Shown here: positions 52,372 to 63,031 of the stretch, in pieces
How the letters are laid out: each line of letters opens with the position of its first letter
Position numbering within the stretch: the stretch's first letter is position 1
Source of the DNA: Aquila chrysaetos chrysaetos
Taxonomy: Eukaryota; Chordata; Aves; Accipitriformes; Accipitridae
DNA length: 64,000 nt
Reading direction: 5' to 3'
Assembly: GCF_900496995.4 (NCBI RefSeq)
Contig: NC_044014.1
Span: 3,778,501 to 3,842,500, forward strand
Made by a program: the position numbers and the translations under genes
Notes under the pieces: model-generated
Database searches by the model: none
Seen by the model: the letters and a program-made list of their open reading frames with translations, nothing else
What the model was told of the DNA's origin: nothing

Positions 52372-52629
52372 ATGACAGCAATCAGAAGAGATGATCAAGA
52401 AGCCTTATCAGAAAGGGGTGCGACACTCCAGAGGGAAGAAGAGATCTCGCTAAATAGCAAAAGCAAAGCCAATAATGACTGCAGCGGCACTACAGGAGAC
52501 AGAATGGTCAGAATCCAGTGGAGTGACACGGACCAGGACAGAATAGACAGACATCATGAGGCCAAAATCAAGGACTACAGGAGGCAAGACCAGAAACCAG
52601 TACTCCGGAAGAAAATGGCAGAGCTCTAG
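52372..52629 (+). other. Unassigned 85-codon open frame, highly charged
   Basis: The predicted peptide is rich in D, E, K and R (for example IRRDDQEALSERGATLQREE). No known family is recognised, and no splice context, Kozak site or polyadenylation signal makes it a clear gene. Lack of hydrophobic residues suggests a low-complexity chance frame or an exon of a non-coding transcript. Confidence 0.2.
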
Positions 52630-54399
52630 CAAGGAGGCATATTGAGTAGCAAATTGCTACGGCCTGGATGTCTTAATTTGCAAAGGCAATGCTCAATCAC
52701 GCTCCTAACCCAGTGTTTGGCTTTGTTCATTAGACTCCTCGATTGCCAGAGAAGCTGGCTGCGGAGAGCTGTTGGGCTGGTGCTCCAGGAAGAGGCTCAA
52801 AGTACTCAATCAGATACCTGGCTGAAGATCAGGGTAAAGCTTTTACATGGCCTATTTTAGCAAAGATAAATAATGTAAACCTGTTAACAACCTGTTCTGT
52901 TAAAACATTCATTGTCACAAAAGGAGTATTAGTTTCATAATATTTGGTTTTCAAACAGTAAACATTCTTCTTGATTTGGTAACATTTAAACTTGCGCTCT
53001 TCCATTACAGGTACCAAAAAGGAAAAACAAAAAAATTGCTGTGGTATGACCATTCAAATTTGTTCAATGAACCAGAAAATATTGCTGTCCAATCCTTAAC
53101 GTTTTGAAGACAAGCCTACACTGGAATTGAGGAAAGCAGAGAGCACATACTGCTGCTGCAGCTAAGCAGGTGAAAAACAAGTAAAATGCAGGGTAATAGC
53201 AATATACTGTTTGCTTCATGTCATTTTAAGCTGAATTTCACAAAAAAAACCCTCTAAGATTGTAGTTTCAGTCCTCTCATGACATTTATGCATTATTTAG
53301 TGACTTCAACCACATTTGAGAGAGGCAGAGATCTCAATGGTTGTGAGTTTGTAACCATAAATAAGGAAGGATGTAACACAAAATCAGATAAACCATTAGG
53401 TACTAAGCAATCCACCAAGGTCACAGGAGAAGTGGTTTCCAAGTTCACCTGAACATGAGCATGAAAACTGGTCTCCTGTCATCTTCCCAGATATCATGGT
53501 ATGTCATCCTGTCATCTTCACAGGTATCAGGTACATCCTCACTGGTGGTTAGTCCAAAGCATGTTTTGCAGTACTGCAATGCCAGAGGGTGGGCAGATAA
53601 GTTACCTGGTCCTTTTGCCTTTCAGAGATGCTCCTCCAGAAGATCACGTTGGGTTTTGGTCCTCAAACTGGGCAGTCTGTCAGCCTTTGCTGCCAGCCAC
53701 TCTAAGTGCCAATAATCAGCGTGTTTTGTGAGCAGCATATAATTGGCCTTATCTCACTTGGATTGAGATATTCAGACTGCTGAACAAAAGATTTTCCCCT
53801 ACTTCTCTTTGTTGGTTTTCTATGCTGCTGTCCTCAGAAAATGCATTAATAGCATTGTAGCCAATATGGTCCAAAGCTATGAAACAAGAAAAATTTGTAA
53901 GAAGAGGCAATAACTTTTATTATATTACTTAGTGCAGAAAAAGCTTGATATAGAAAAAGCATACAAGCTTTGTGCTCAGTCTGTTCAAGACATTATCAGT
54001 ATCATTGTTCAACAGGACACTTGCCTCTGGAACTAAAATAAAAAATGTTATTTAATATTTTTGTTACAGTACAGATCAGTCAAGATTAGGAGACTCTATT
54101 TTGTTACTTTTGAGGCCTAAGAGTTGGAGTTAGTTTACGTCAGTAATTTGTTCTTCCCCCATCTTTCAAGGCCACTTCTGGTGCCCTTGAAGAATTAGAA
54201 TTGGCATCTCTCTGCTTTCTTTAATGTATTAAGTACATCTTAGATTTTTAATTGTGGCAAAAAGCTGTTAAAGCCTCGCAAGACTTCGAAGTTAATACAC
54301 AGAGTACATAAAAAGACTCTTTGCTACTCCAACTTTCTAAACCACTACAAATAACATAAAATAAAAACACTGCCTGTTCCTGACAGACGCTTTCACGCA

Positions 54400-54690
54400 G
54401 CAGTTACCTCCCGTTAACTGCACGCTCGCAGCCCCTGCGCTGTTTTTGCTGCACCCATTTTTGGTGAACCCCATTGTGCCGGGATTAGCCGGCCACATGA
54501 CAATCTCTGCAATCACAATAATCGCCCCGTAGCCTCCTATTCACGGCAGCCGGGGCACAGGCGAGAGCGATAAAGGTCAGGCTCAGCGTGCTTTTTCCCA
54601 GTTATTCTCCAGCCCGGCCAAGCAGTAGCAGACAAGAGCAAACACACTGGCTGGTACTCACGGTCCGGCTTTAACGTGCTACTAAAGGGC
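54400..54690. promoter_or_regulatory. CpG-rich bidirectional promoter of FANK1 and DHX32
   Basis: The densest CpG cluster in the right half of the window, about 20 CpG in 290 bp, between FANK1 (-) and DHX32 (+). The FANK1 start codon at 54496-54498 and the DHX32 start at 54996 leave about 500 bp. I see no TATA box at the proper place. The head-to-head layout matches human 10q26.2. FANK1 exon 1 overlaps the island. Confidence 0.65.
54408..54498 (-). CDS. FANK1: FANK1 exon 1 with start codon
   Basis: On the minus strand a frame opens after an upstream TGA and has two in-frame ATG: 54496-54498 (MWPANPGT...) and 54472-54474 (MGFTKNGCSKNS...). The second has the better context (A at -3, G at +4). 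The exon ends GGAG before gtaact, leaving one base that joins exon 2's GA to give GGA in the correct frame (QLTGGRRTINKPHPPV). The N terminus does not resemble the mammalian one, which is short and variable. The choice rests on frame, splice site and CpG context. Confidence 0.65.
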
Positions 54691-54995
54691 AAAAGCTACT
54701 CGGCTTCTGTTTAACGTCTTTTGGTTTAATCACTGGTATTTTGAAGAGTTTGGAGGATTTTTTTAAATATGTTTTGTCGAGGTTGTTGAACCACTTGAAG
54801 TGTGACAAACAGACCACAAAGGCGGCAGCTGGATCCCAAGACTGAACTTTTAAACTGAAGAGCTGGGAAATACTAATCCTGAAGCAAGCAGAAATGGATT
54901 TCCTCAGGTTTAGGGGGCCTGAATGATCAATCAGTACACAAAGGACCCCTTCTACTAATAATGTTTTTTTGCTGGGAATAATATATGTAAGAAAA

Positions 54996-55265
54996 ATGGA
55001 GTTTTTAACCATTTCTCCAGAGATCCACTGCTTTTCAGAATTACTTGACTGCAGCGATGGTGATGAAGAGGAAATACTAGTATGCGGAGAAGATTTAGAG
55101 CTTAATCCTTTTGATGGCTTGCCTTACTCTTCCCGTTATTATAAACTTATGAAAGAAAGAGAAGAACTTCCAGTATGGAAAGAGAAATATACTTTTATGG
55201 AAAGTTTGCTCCATAATCAAATTGTGATTGTGTCAGGAGATGCTAAGACTGGCAAAAGCTCCCAG
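54996..55265 (+). CDS. DHX32: DHX32 exon with start codon and Walker A
   Basis: 90 codons, phase 0, ending KSSQ before gtcagt. The ATG at 54996 is chosen as the nearest in-frame start before the conserved [11 protein letters not shown]; its context (A at -3, G at +4) is good. An ATG at 54969 in the same frame adds nine residues and is less likely. The P-loop GDAKTGKS fits GxxxxGK[S/T]. Confidence 0.93.
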
Positions 55266-58200
55266 GTCAGTACAACATTTGGTTGGGGTTTTTTAATTAT
55301 TTTTAGAACATTTAATGTTGTACACTTTTCAGAGTTACTATTTTACTAATAATACATATTTTTAAAACAGAAAAATCTTTTTGCAATTTACTATTATTTA
55401 ATATTTATTATATTTACTATTTACTATATATATATATATATTTACTATTTTTTTTACTGTTCACTGCTGTTTCCCTTTACTTATGTTAGGCACATCAATA
55501 TCCAGATTTATATTATACTAGTATCCGGTTTCTGTCAGTAGTGGACTATTGCTATGCCGAGTACCGTATGGCATTGCAATACAATAACATCCAGTTCTGA
55601 AGAGTTCAGCTGCGGTGTACACACACATAATTGTATTGAGTTTAGCAGTTCTCAGTGTAGAAACAGATGTGCAGGCATCTATTTTAATGTGAGGTGTTAA
55701 GGCCAGAGAGGGAAAGTGAAATATAGAAGATGGCAGAAGACTAATGCAGTCAAATATAGATTTAAAATACGTATATATAAGCATATATTTAAATAACTTC
55801 TTCAAATACTCACAAACAATTGGCACTTACTTTACATTTGTCCATTACAAGCTGTTTTTACTGGGTTAATGATGTCTTTTGGGCATCCGGGTAAGTTGAG
55901 CACTGAACAGTAACACTTCTCAGACTGTGATTGTCTGACACAGCTTCATAAACAACTGAAAAATCTCCAACTACAACTTTTTATGTACTAAATACTAAAT
56001 TTAAAAATATCAAGCCCTTTCTGAACACTGAAGACCACATGGATTAACTACTATAGTTTAAAATTCAGAACCAAATATACACATAACCTTAGAAAAATTC
56101 TGTATAAAATTTTCTTGTATCTATCAGTATGTGCACTGTAAATTATTGCTTTGTTTGTACATCTAAACACCACATCTCAATTTGTAAACCTATCAACTAT
56201 ATACTTTAATATGTATTACAGAATGTATCAGCTAAAATCCTTCCCTACTAAAATTACAGGTGTATTTCTACTGTCTTCAGAGAGGCCATAGCTAAGTGTA
56301 AAATACTTTAGGATTTATTTCAGATCGCATTAGTATTTTATCAATAAACCATCCCTTCTACATTTGGCTGGCCACTATTTTGTTTATTTGGAGAATTTTA
56401 TTGCCTCCTCCTTAATAATGACTAAAGTTGTCATTTTATTCTTTTTTTGCCCATCATCACATTGAACGCCCAGCGGAATTGGTAAACTCTGCAATGCCTG
56501 CATTGGATTCAATGCATATTCTTACTTCGAAAGTGTGTTTTGGTTCTGATTAGTGCTATAACAGGAAAAAAATACAGTGGATTTGCAGGCAGGTCATAAG
56601 AGAAGGTGAAAAAATTTCTCAGGGAATGAAGGATTGAAATCAGTAGGGCTGTTTCTCAGGGAGAAGTAATGGTCTTTCCCTCACTTCAGCCAAGAGCAAA
56701 TGCTTTTTCCAAGAATACACAATTACTTTACAGAACTCATATTAAAAGGCATCACTGAAGCCAAGATCTCAGTTGACTCTAAACACACAAATATCCCCTA
56801 GGACTATCAAATTCTTTTGTAATAATATATAACAACCTAAGTCTGTTACCACAGCAAGCGGAGAATTTTCAAGCAAGTGTTATAAGCCAAAACATTATTG
56901 TTTATGATTGGGATCAGGCAAAAACTTTCCTGCAGGTAAAGCTGTAGGATAATTACTGTTGCAGGGCATCTCATATCTGCCAGAGACTTTCATGCTGGAC
57001 ACTGCTAAAGATCACATATGGAAGTAGAGACATCATACTTCTCATTGAAAATTCCTATGCTCCTATAAAAAGGATACACACCTACCTGGTGCCTGGAATA
57101 TTTTTTGGAGTGCAAAGTCTTTAGCCCTTGTTATTGACTTCTAATTTATACAAAATAAACTTTGTGTAATAATAAACTACATGCTAAGATACGTTAGCTT
57201 TTTCAATTGCCCTTAAACAAGTTTAATAAGATGTAACACATTGCTGGCTGTTTTTTAAACAATTTTAGAAACATAAATAATTATACAGGAATAAATTATA
57301 TGTGGCTGATGCACCTGGTTTATATATGTTGATTAAGTAAAGGATTTGAAACCTAATACATCCACTACAATAATATCTATAATGTAATTTTACTTTCTCA
57401 TGACAGTAACACATTAGCATTTTCTAGTGTTGATTTTTCTACCGTAAATATATAAATTAGAGAGCTACTGCATAAGTTTCTGGAGCAGTTCAGTTTCATT
57501 TTTATTTGTTTACGGAGTAATCAATCTGAAATTACATATATTTACTATGGCATCTGTCAGTTTGAAATCCTCTTCTTCCTGGGACATGTTTCTCATGTCA
57601 AGCACCTGAATATGATATAGCACGGGCAGTTTTACTACTGAGCCAGCTGAGAAGCCCCTGACAACAACTGCACTAACATTGTTGGATCAATCAGGAGATG
57701 CTTAAGAACGATACTGCCAGTGTTACCTGCTCCCCAGAGGCCAATTCTGCCGCTTCTGCAATATATTCAAACTAATCTAAGTCCAGTTGAGAAATTCCCA
57801 GGTAAACCTTCTGGCCCATGTCACTCCAACTCTTGACTACTTAAGAGATTTTGGGTCTGGACATTTATCAAGGCAGATAATTTCTGTGTTAGGTGCAGCT
57901 CATCCATCAGTAGTCAGGCAGATGATAAGAGGCGGGTGCTCAGGTTGATTTAGTTCTTCCACACTGTCTACTTCTTTTGCGTTACAGTCTCTGCTAAGTG
58001 TGTTAAATACCAAATATGTCTGTTTTCTTATTTACTTAGATTCCTCAGTGGTGTGCTGAGTATTGCCTTTCTGTCCGCTATCAACACGGCGTAGTCGTAT
58101 GCACCCAGGTCCACAAGCAGACAGCGGTGTGGCTGGCACTGCGTGTAGCTGATGAAATGGATGTCAACGTTGGCCATGAAGTGGGCTATTTTGTCCCATT

Positions 58201-61200
58201 TGAAAGCTGCTGTACAACAGACACTATCCTGAGGTTTGTGTGTTTGGTTTTCAATGCCTTCAAACTAATATGTAGCCTATAGTTCTTTGCAAGTGCAAAA
58301 GTTTGCAGCTGACAGCACTCCAGTCCCTAGCTCTTCACTGCACCACTCCACTAACATGGTCAGGACAGATAACCTAACCACCAGGGGGAAACATTGCTAT
58401 AGTTGCAAAAGATTTTTGCATACAGTATAAAAACAAAAAAACCAATTCTGCTTTATAAAGTTGTGTATAATATTTTAAAAGGCAGATACTGGAGATTTTG
58501 TGATTGATCAATAAACTGTAAAAGGCTTGAAGGAGGTATTCTGTGCTAAATTGTAGTAGAGATTTAAGTGGGCAAGGTTACCGTCTGTGCAAAACTTCAT
58601 TAAGCGCCTCAGTAACCTCCATATCATTCCACTTTTTCTTTCTCTGTTTTCCAGTACAGGAGTGTTCATTACCATAAGAGAACATGGGATAATCCATCAC
58701 AAAGTAAAGGTGGAATTTAAAAGCAATCAAAAATCATGGCTAGAAAACAGTATATTCAGTAACAAGAGAAAAAAGCGTTTAGGAGGATTTTTAAGAGATA
58801 AGAAATGCACTTAATGTATTAAATATAGGCAGGTGACAGCAGCATCACAGGGATTCAGATTTTGAGCCTCTCTGAAAGTTAGGACAGTTATTTTCTCTGG
58901 TTCCTTAATATGGCAGGCACAAACTATAACATCTAGATCATAAGCCTTTTTCCCAGTCACTGATTTCCAGTGGAGAAGAGGATACTCTACTCACCACTTC
59001 TGAAAATCAAGTTCAACCACTCTTCCTTTTGTGTGTCCTTTCTCTTTCACGGAGAACTCTGTAAGCCTCATCCTGCAGCACATCTTCCTGCAGCTGCTCG
59101 TGATGTGAAAGGGAGATGAATCCTACCCTCTCCCACATCGAAACTTGGTTCAAGAATTCAAGTCCTGCTGAGCAACACAGCAAAAAAATATAATTAAAAA
59201 AAAACTTTCAGTAGCAGGAATAATAGGGATAAAAGTGAGGAGGACCTTACGGTATGAATTAATCTCTCACCTTGGTTCTGGCACTGTCTCAAGTGCTCAT
59301 GTACACCTTCTTTTCCTCATCTAAAAGTATTAGTTCCTAGCTCGAGAATTGGTTATGGCATGCAATATGCTTAGATAGTTTGGAAGATGAAAGGCAATAT
59401 AAGTTATGATTTTAGGGCAGATGTATTTCTTCTTTTGCCTAGAGCATCCTTTCAACCATAGTGCCACTTAGTGTCATTGAATTACATTGAGTTTCTAGTT
59501 ACTTAAAGGAGGATTTAAACACGTAGTTGAGACTGTGATACTGGCTACAAAATAGACCCTCTGTTCTTATCAAATCTTTCTTGTTAGAACAGAAAGAACC
59601 AAGCTGCCCCCAAGACCCTGAATTAATTTCTTACAATCAAATCTGAATATTCCAAGAAACTTTGTAGAGTGTTCTGTTTGTATGTTGCAGATACTGTACA
59701 GATGATATGCTACAAAGGGAAATGATGTCTACACCTCTTCTGAACTATTATGGTGTTATCATCTTGGATGATGTGCATGAAAGAACTGTTGCAACAGATG
59801 CATTACTTGGCCTTCTTAAAGATGTCTTGATATCAAGACCAGAACTGAGGCTGGTAATACTCACTGCGCCCCATATGTCCAGCAAACTGCAGAATTATTA
59901 CGGCAGCATCCCCTTCATAAGAGTGGAAAACAAACACCACGCAGAGGTTGTATACTCTTGCAGCATTCAGAAAGACCACTTTCTGTCTGCACTAAGACTG
60001 CTCTTTGAGATACATCATACAAAAGAGAAGGGTGACATTGTGATCTTTCTGGCATGTGAACAAGTAAGTTATTAACTGATTCCAATATTTCTGATATTAA
60101 TCAAGAAACAATTTACATCTGTGTTTTTATATGACCTATAAATATCTTGTTGCCAGTATCTAAGACACCAGACACTGCCAACAGTTTTTATCATTTCAGG
60201 TTTTTTTCTACAAAGAAGTTACGGTATACATAACACTACATTTTTTATATATATATATATATCTAGCATAAACTAATACAAGGAACTACCAGATTGTCTG
60301 TAGGCTTAAAGAAAGGCCATCATCCTTCTGTGTGATGCAAAAAGTAGCAAAGGCGGCACACAGGGACAAGGGCCATAGATGTAGGGAGTTAATACATCAC
60401 AACCTATTCTGGCATTGGGTACACCACACTTTGTGTTATCCCTGTTTTGCAAGAACAGACAGCTGTCCAGTTTGCATAAATGTCCTACTTCACATGAATG
60501 TTTTTGCCTTAAACCTGCCTAAAAGGTTCTTCCATTTGCATTCTCCTTTATGGCTGCAAACTTCCTAACCATTTGTGTACACAACAGCAGGAGGCAAATG
60601 TCAATCCGAAGGTGCTACAGATAATGCAGGAATCTGCATGGGCTTGGCTATTCTAAATAGTGGCATCTCTGAATCCCTGAAGACAGCAGTGATGCCCTAA
60701 ATCCACTGCTGCCAGGATTGCATGATCAGGTCCTACTCCAAAAAATTTCACAGTACTTTATAGCTGTCAAACAATCTGCCCATCAAATATACATTCCAAG
60801 ACTTGAAATTCTTATAAATTATTATTATTTATTTCCTGATAGTGATCTTCAACCTTCCACTTTGTATCATTAAATCTGCTTTAGAGCAACAAATTCATGT
60901 TAGTAGCTCCAGGAGATAATGACTTTTCACAAGCAAAGATAAATTGCCATAAACTACCCATGTAGAATTGCTTTTCACTGTAAAAAGGGATGGACATGTA
61001 ACACTTTCACTAATGCTAATTATCAGTTGTAAACTTTAGAGACACAAGTTTTACAAATGATGAATTAATGAATTCTCTGTATCATTTCCCATATTTACAA
61101 TAAGTAATGTAAAGAGACAAAACACATAGTCTTTCAATTTCGAAGGACTGGGAATAAAGTCTTATTTCTGCTAAAAAATATTTGATAGGCAAGTCTCACA

Positions 61201-63031
61201 CAATACTAAAATAATAATTTCTTTCTTGCCAAGAAGAGATTACTTAGTTCTCTCTCTCATGATGAACAAAACACTCATTATGAACTGTTACCACACAGTT
61301 CACATCCCATGCATTCTTGCTTAACTGTGATTTAAAGTTTCATATTGCTAATGGCTCACTGTTCCCTAGCACTCAACTGTCTTTTAAGCTGAACAAAAAT
61401 ATGAATAAACTAAGAACATTAAGATTTATGTGTTGTCTTGGTGCCAGCCTTGCTATTAGATGCCACTGTCGTATCTTCATAAGAGTTTTTATAGAATACT
61501 TTCAACCTATAACTACTATGAATGTAGTGACATTCTCAAATAGAAACTCAATCTGATTTCTCAATTTTGAAAAGTGTTTGCTAATAAAAATGCTTTTGAA
61601 AAAAAAAAATCCCTTTCAAACTGAACAAGTCTATGAATGATTTTTGTATACCTTTAAAAAAAAAAAATCGTTGACAACACAAATGATTTTATATTTTAAA
61701 AATAGACTAAAACAACAACAACAAAAAACCTTTTACAATTTATATTCGACCCCTGAATTTGTGGACTGTTTTAAAGGTGATGTTCCATTAACACAGCTTA
61801 GGGACATTTTATTGACTTTATTAAGCTTTCATAGAGTTTATTAATCATTAGGAGGGACCCCCCCCCCCCCCCAAACAAAAAATCTTCACAATACTTATAT
61901 GTTCTTAAACATAACGATTAAGGTAAAGTAGGGAGGTTTCTGCATACTTTGATCTTTTTATGTATTGTAGTTGGACTAAGAACATAATGGCAGTTTCCAA
62001 AGTGCCCCAAAGAGGGGCTCTGCCATTTTAGCCCTTCCAGTGATGGGGACAGTAGGGATTGGAGAAGGTTGGAGCAGTGATTTGCTGTGATCTGGTCTGA
62101 CTCCAGGAGCACCCGTGCACATGGCACCTTGGCCAGCAGTGCAGGTCACCCCGTTGCCAGCCCTGAGGTGCACCGTGCACATATAGTGAGCTATTTCCCA
62201 GAGGACACTGCCACTCAGGGCACCCCACGTGCATAACTTTGGTTCCAGCAAAAGAGAAAACATTTTGGGCACAGCAGTGGGGTACCTGAGTACCTGCTAC
62301 AGCATTACCAGCCCTACACACACAACAAATTCGCACCAAACTCTCTGGCACTAAATCACTGATGTGGATGCATCTTACATGTCCTATATACATAAAGTTT
62401 AGTGACCTTTTTGTAATTTCTCAGCCTTGCTATTCCTATAGTATATTTTTGGACAACTGTCTTCCCCTGGAGGTTGGTTTGGATATGACTAAAGCCAGAA
62501 AAGACTATTTTGAAAATTGCAGAAGAGAAGATGACATTTCAAAAAACAGCCCAGCTTTTCCCTGGTCTATAGTTAGCGGATACAGTCAGTAAATTCTCAT
62601 ACATAGTTCTGTTCCCTTTTGTTTTCCTTTAATTATTAATCACATAAGATTTAAATGTTGTTATACTTTGATACATAGTTAAAATTCATTTTAAAGTAAA
62701 GAAGTTGCTTTAAAATTAAATATTGATATTTGTTTTACATATTTGAGAGGAAGGGAAAAAAAAAATATCTTTCTCCTGATTACAGGAAATTGAAAAAGCT
62801 TACCAAATGATCAGACAGGAACAGTCTAATTTAAATCCTGACCTTGGAGAACTCATCCCAGTTCCTTTATACCCCACAAAACAAGACCTAATTCCCAAAC
62901 CAAATCAAGACAAACAGAAATGCTGCAAAAAATACAGAAGAAAAGTGCTACTCACCACAAGCTTTGGAGAATCTTTGATTTGGATTAAAAAAGTAACCTT
63001 TGTCATTGATGTCGGTGTTGAAAGAAGAAAG
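54996..63031 (+). CDS. DHX32: DHX32 (DEAH-box helicase-like protein 32), N-terminal half, four exons; continues past the window
   Basis: DHX32 is a nuclear/cytoplasmic DEAH-box relative of the pre-mRNA helicases with altered ATPase motifs; its exact role is unsettled (linked to lymphocyte signalling and apoptosis). Exons 54996-55265, 58040-58233, 59691-60063 and 62786-63031 are all in frame, encoding 361 residues of a protein of about 740. Seen in order: acidic N terminus ([11 protein letters not shown]), [15 protein letters not shown], a P-loop [28 protein letters not shown], motif II as DDVH instead of DEAH, and ACEQ leading into the second RecA domain (ERRK at the end). No lesion is present. 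The DDVH replacement is a family trait. C-terminal helicase-associated domains are outside. Confidence 0.96.
55266..58039 (+). other. DHX32 intron, 2.8 kb
   Basis: AT-rich, with a (TA)n run near 55426-55441. No repeat or RNA gene recognised. Confidence 0.65.
58040..58233 (+). CDS. DHX32: DHX32 exon: motif Ia region
   Basis: 194 bp between ttatttacttag and gtttgt, entering at phase 0 and leaving with AG of Arg. It reads [17 protein letters not shown], then [19 protein letters not shown] and [14 protein letters not shown], close to DHX32. Other DEAH helicases have TQPRRVAA in place of TQVHKQTA, so this is typical of DHX32. Confidence 0.95.
58234..59690 (+). other. DHX32 intron, 1.5 kb
   Basis: No feature beyond ordinary AT-rich sequence. 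Confidence 0.6.
59691..60063 (+). CDS. DHX32: DHX32 exon: motif II (DDVH) and motif III region
   Basis: 373 bp between tatgttgcag and gtaagt. It reads [37 protein letters not shown] and, for the SAT-like motif [16 protein letters not shown]. The second RecA domain begins at about [20 protein letters not shown]. Asp-Asp-Val-His instead of Asp-Glu-Ala-His matches the DHX32 family (human DDIH). Confidence 0.96.
60064..62785 (+). other. DHX32 intron, 2.7 kb
   Basis: Holds a (TA)n run (about 60247-60261), a C15 run (61858-61872), and a GC-richer stretch (61980-62340) with open frames on both strands. No known repeat is recognised. Confidence 0.6.
61858..61872. repeat. Poly-C tract, 15 bases
   Basis: Uninterrupted C15 in a DHX32 intron. 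Confidence 0.9.
62786..63031 (+). CDS. DHX32: DHX32 exon: second RecA domain
   Basis: 246 bp, phase 0, between ctcctgattacag and gttagt. It reads [19 protein letters not shown], then [20 protein letters not shown] and IDVGVERRK. These correspond to motifs IV-V of the helicase core, with the usual TNIAETS replaced by TTSFGES. Confidence 0.95.

Larger units (their letters stand above)
40548..54407 (-). other. FANK1 intron 1, 13.9 kb
   Basis: Holds a 2-kb CR1 copy (43505-45500) with another CR1 3' scrap beside it (45650-45735), poly-A and TA runs near 41091-41120, a T17 run at about 49469-49485, a GC-rich stretch at 51000-51560, and isolated open frames at 49964-50209 (-) and 52372-52629 (+) that I cannot identify. 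Confidence 0.6.
29498..54498 (-). pseudogene. FANK1: FANK1 (fibronectin type III and ankyrin repeat protein 1), disrupted; firm exons only
   Basis: FANK1 is a mainly testis-expressed nuclear protein with an N-terminal fibronectin III domain followed by ankyrin repeats. Exons recognised on the minus strand are 54408-54498 (start), 40372-40547 and 38663-38791 (fibronectin III), 34587-34669 and 29498-29663 (ankyrin). Splice phases agree between exons 1-2, 2-3 and the last two. Two lesions break the frame: an extra A in exon 2 (T run 40464-40469 on the plus strand) and a TGA in exon 3 (38731-38733). The exon expected between 38663 and 34669 and the 3' ankyrin exons were not found in clear form. 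The last ankyrin exon is still open, so loss would be recent. Alternatively the gene is intact and the lesions are errors, but a CGA-to-TGA change is not a typical error. Identity by order and motifs is strong; pseudogene status is likely, not proven. Confidence 0.7.

Noticed and set aside
54655..54760. Minus-strand donor GTGAGT at about 54655-54660 as the end of FANK1 exon 1
   Set aside because: The frame that would join exon 2 has a stop and no ATG; the donor at 54402-54407 gives an open frame with a start codon. It might still be a 5' UTR exon.
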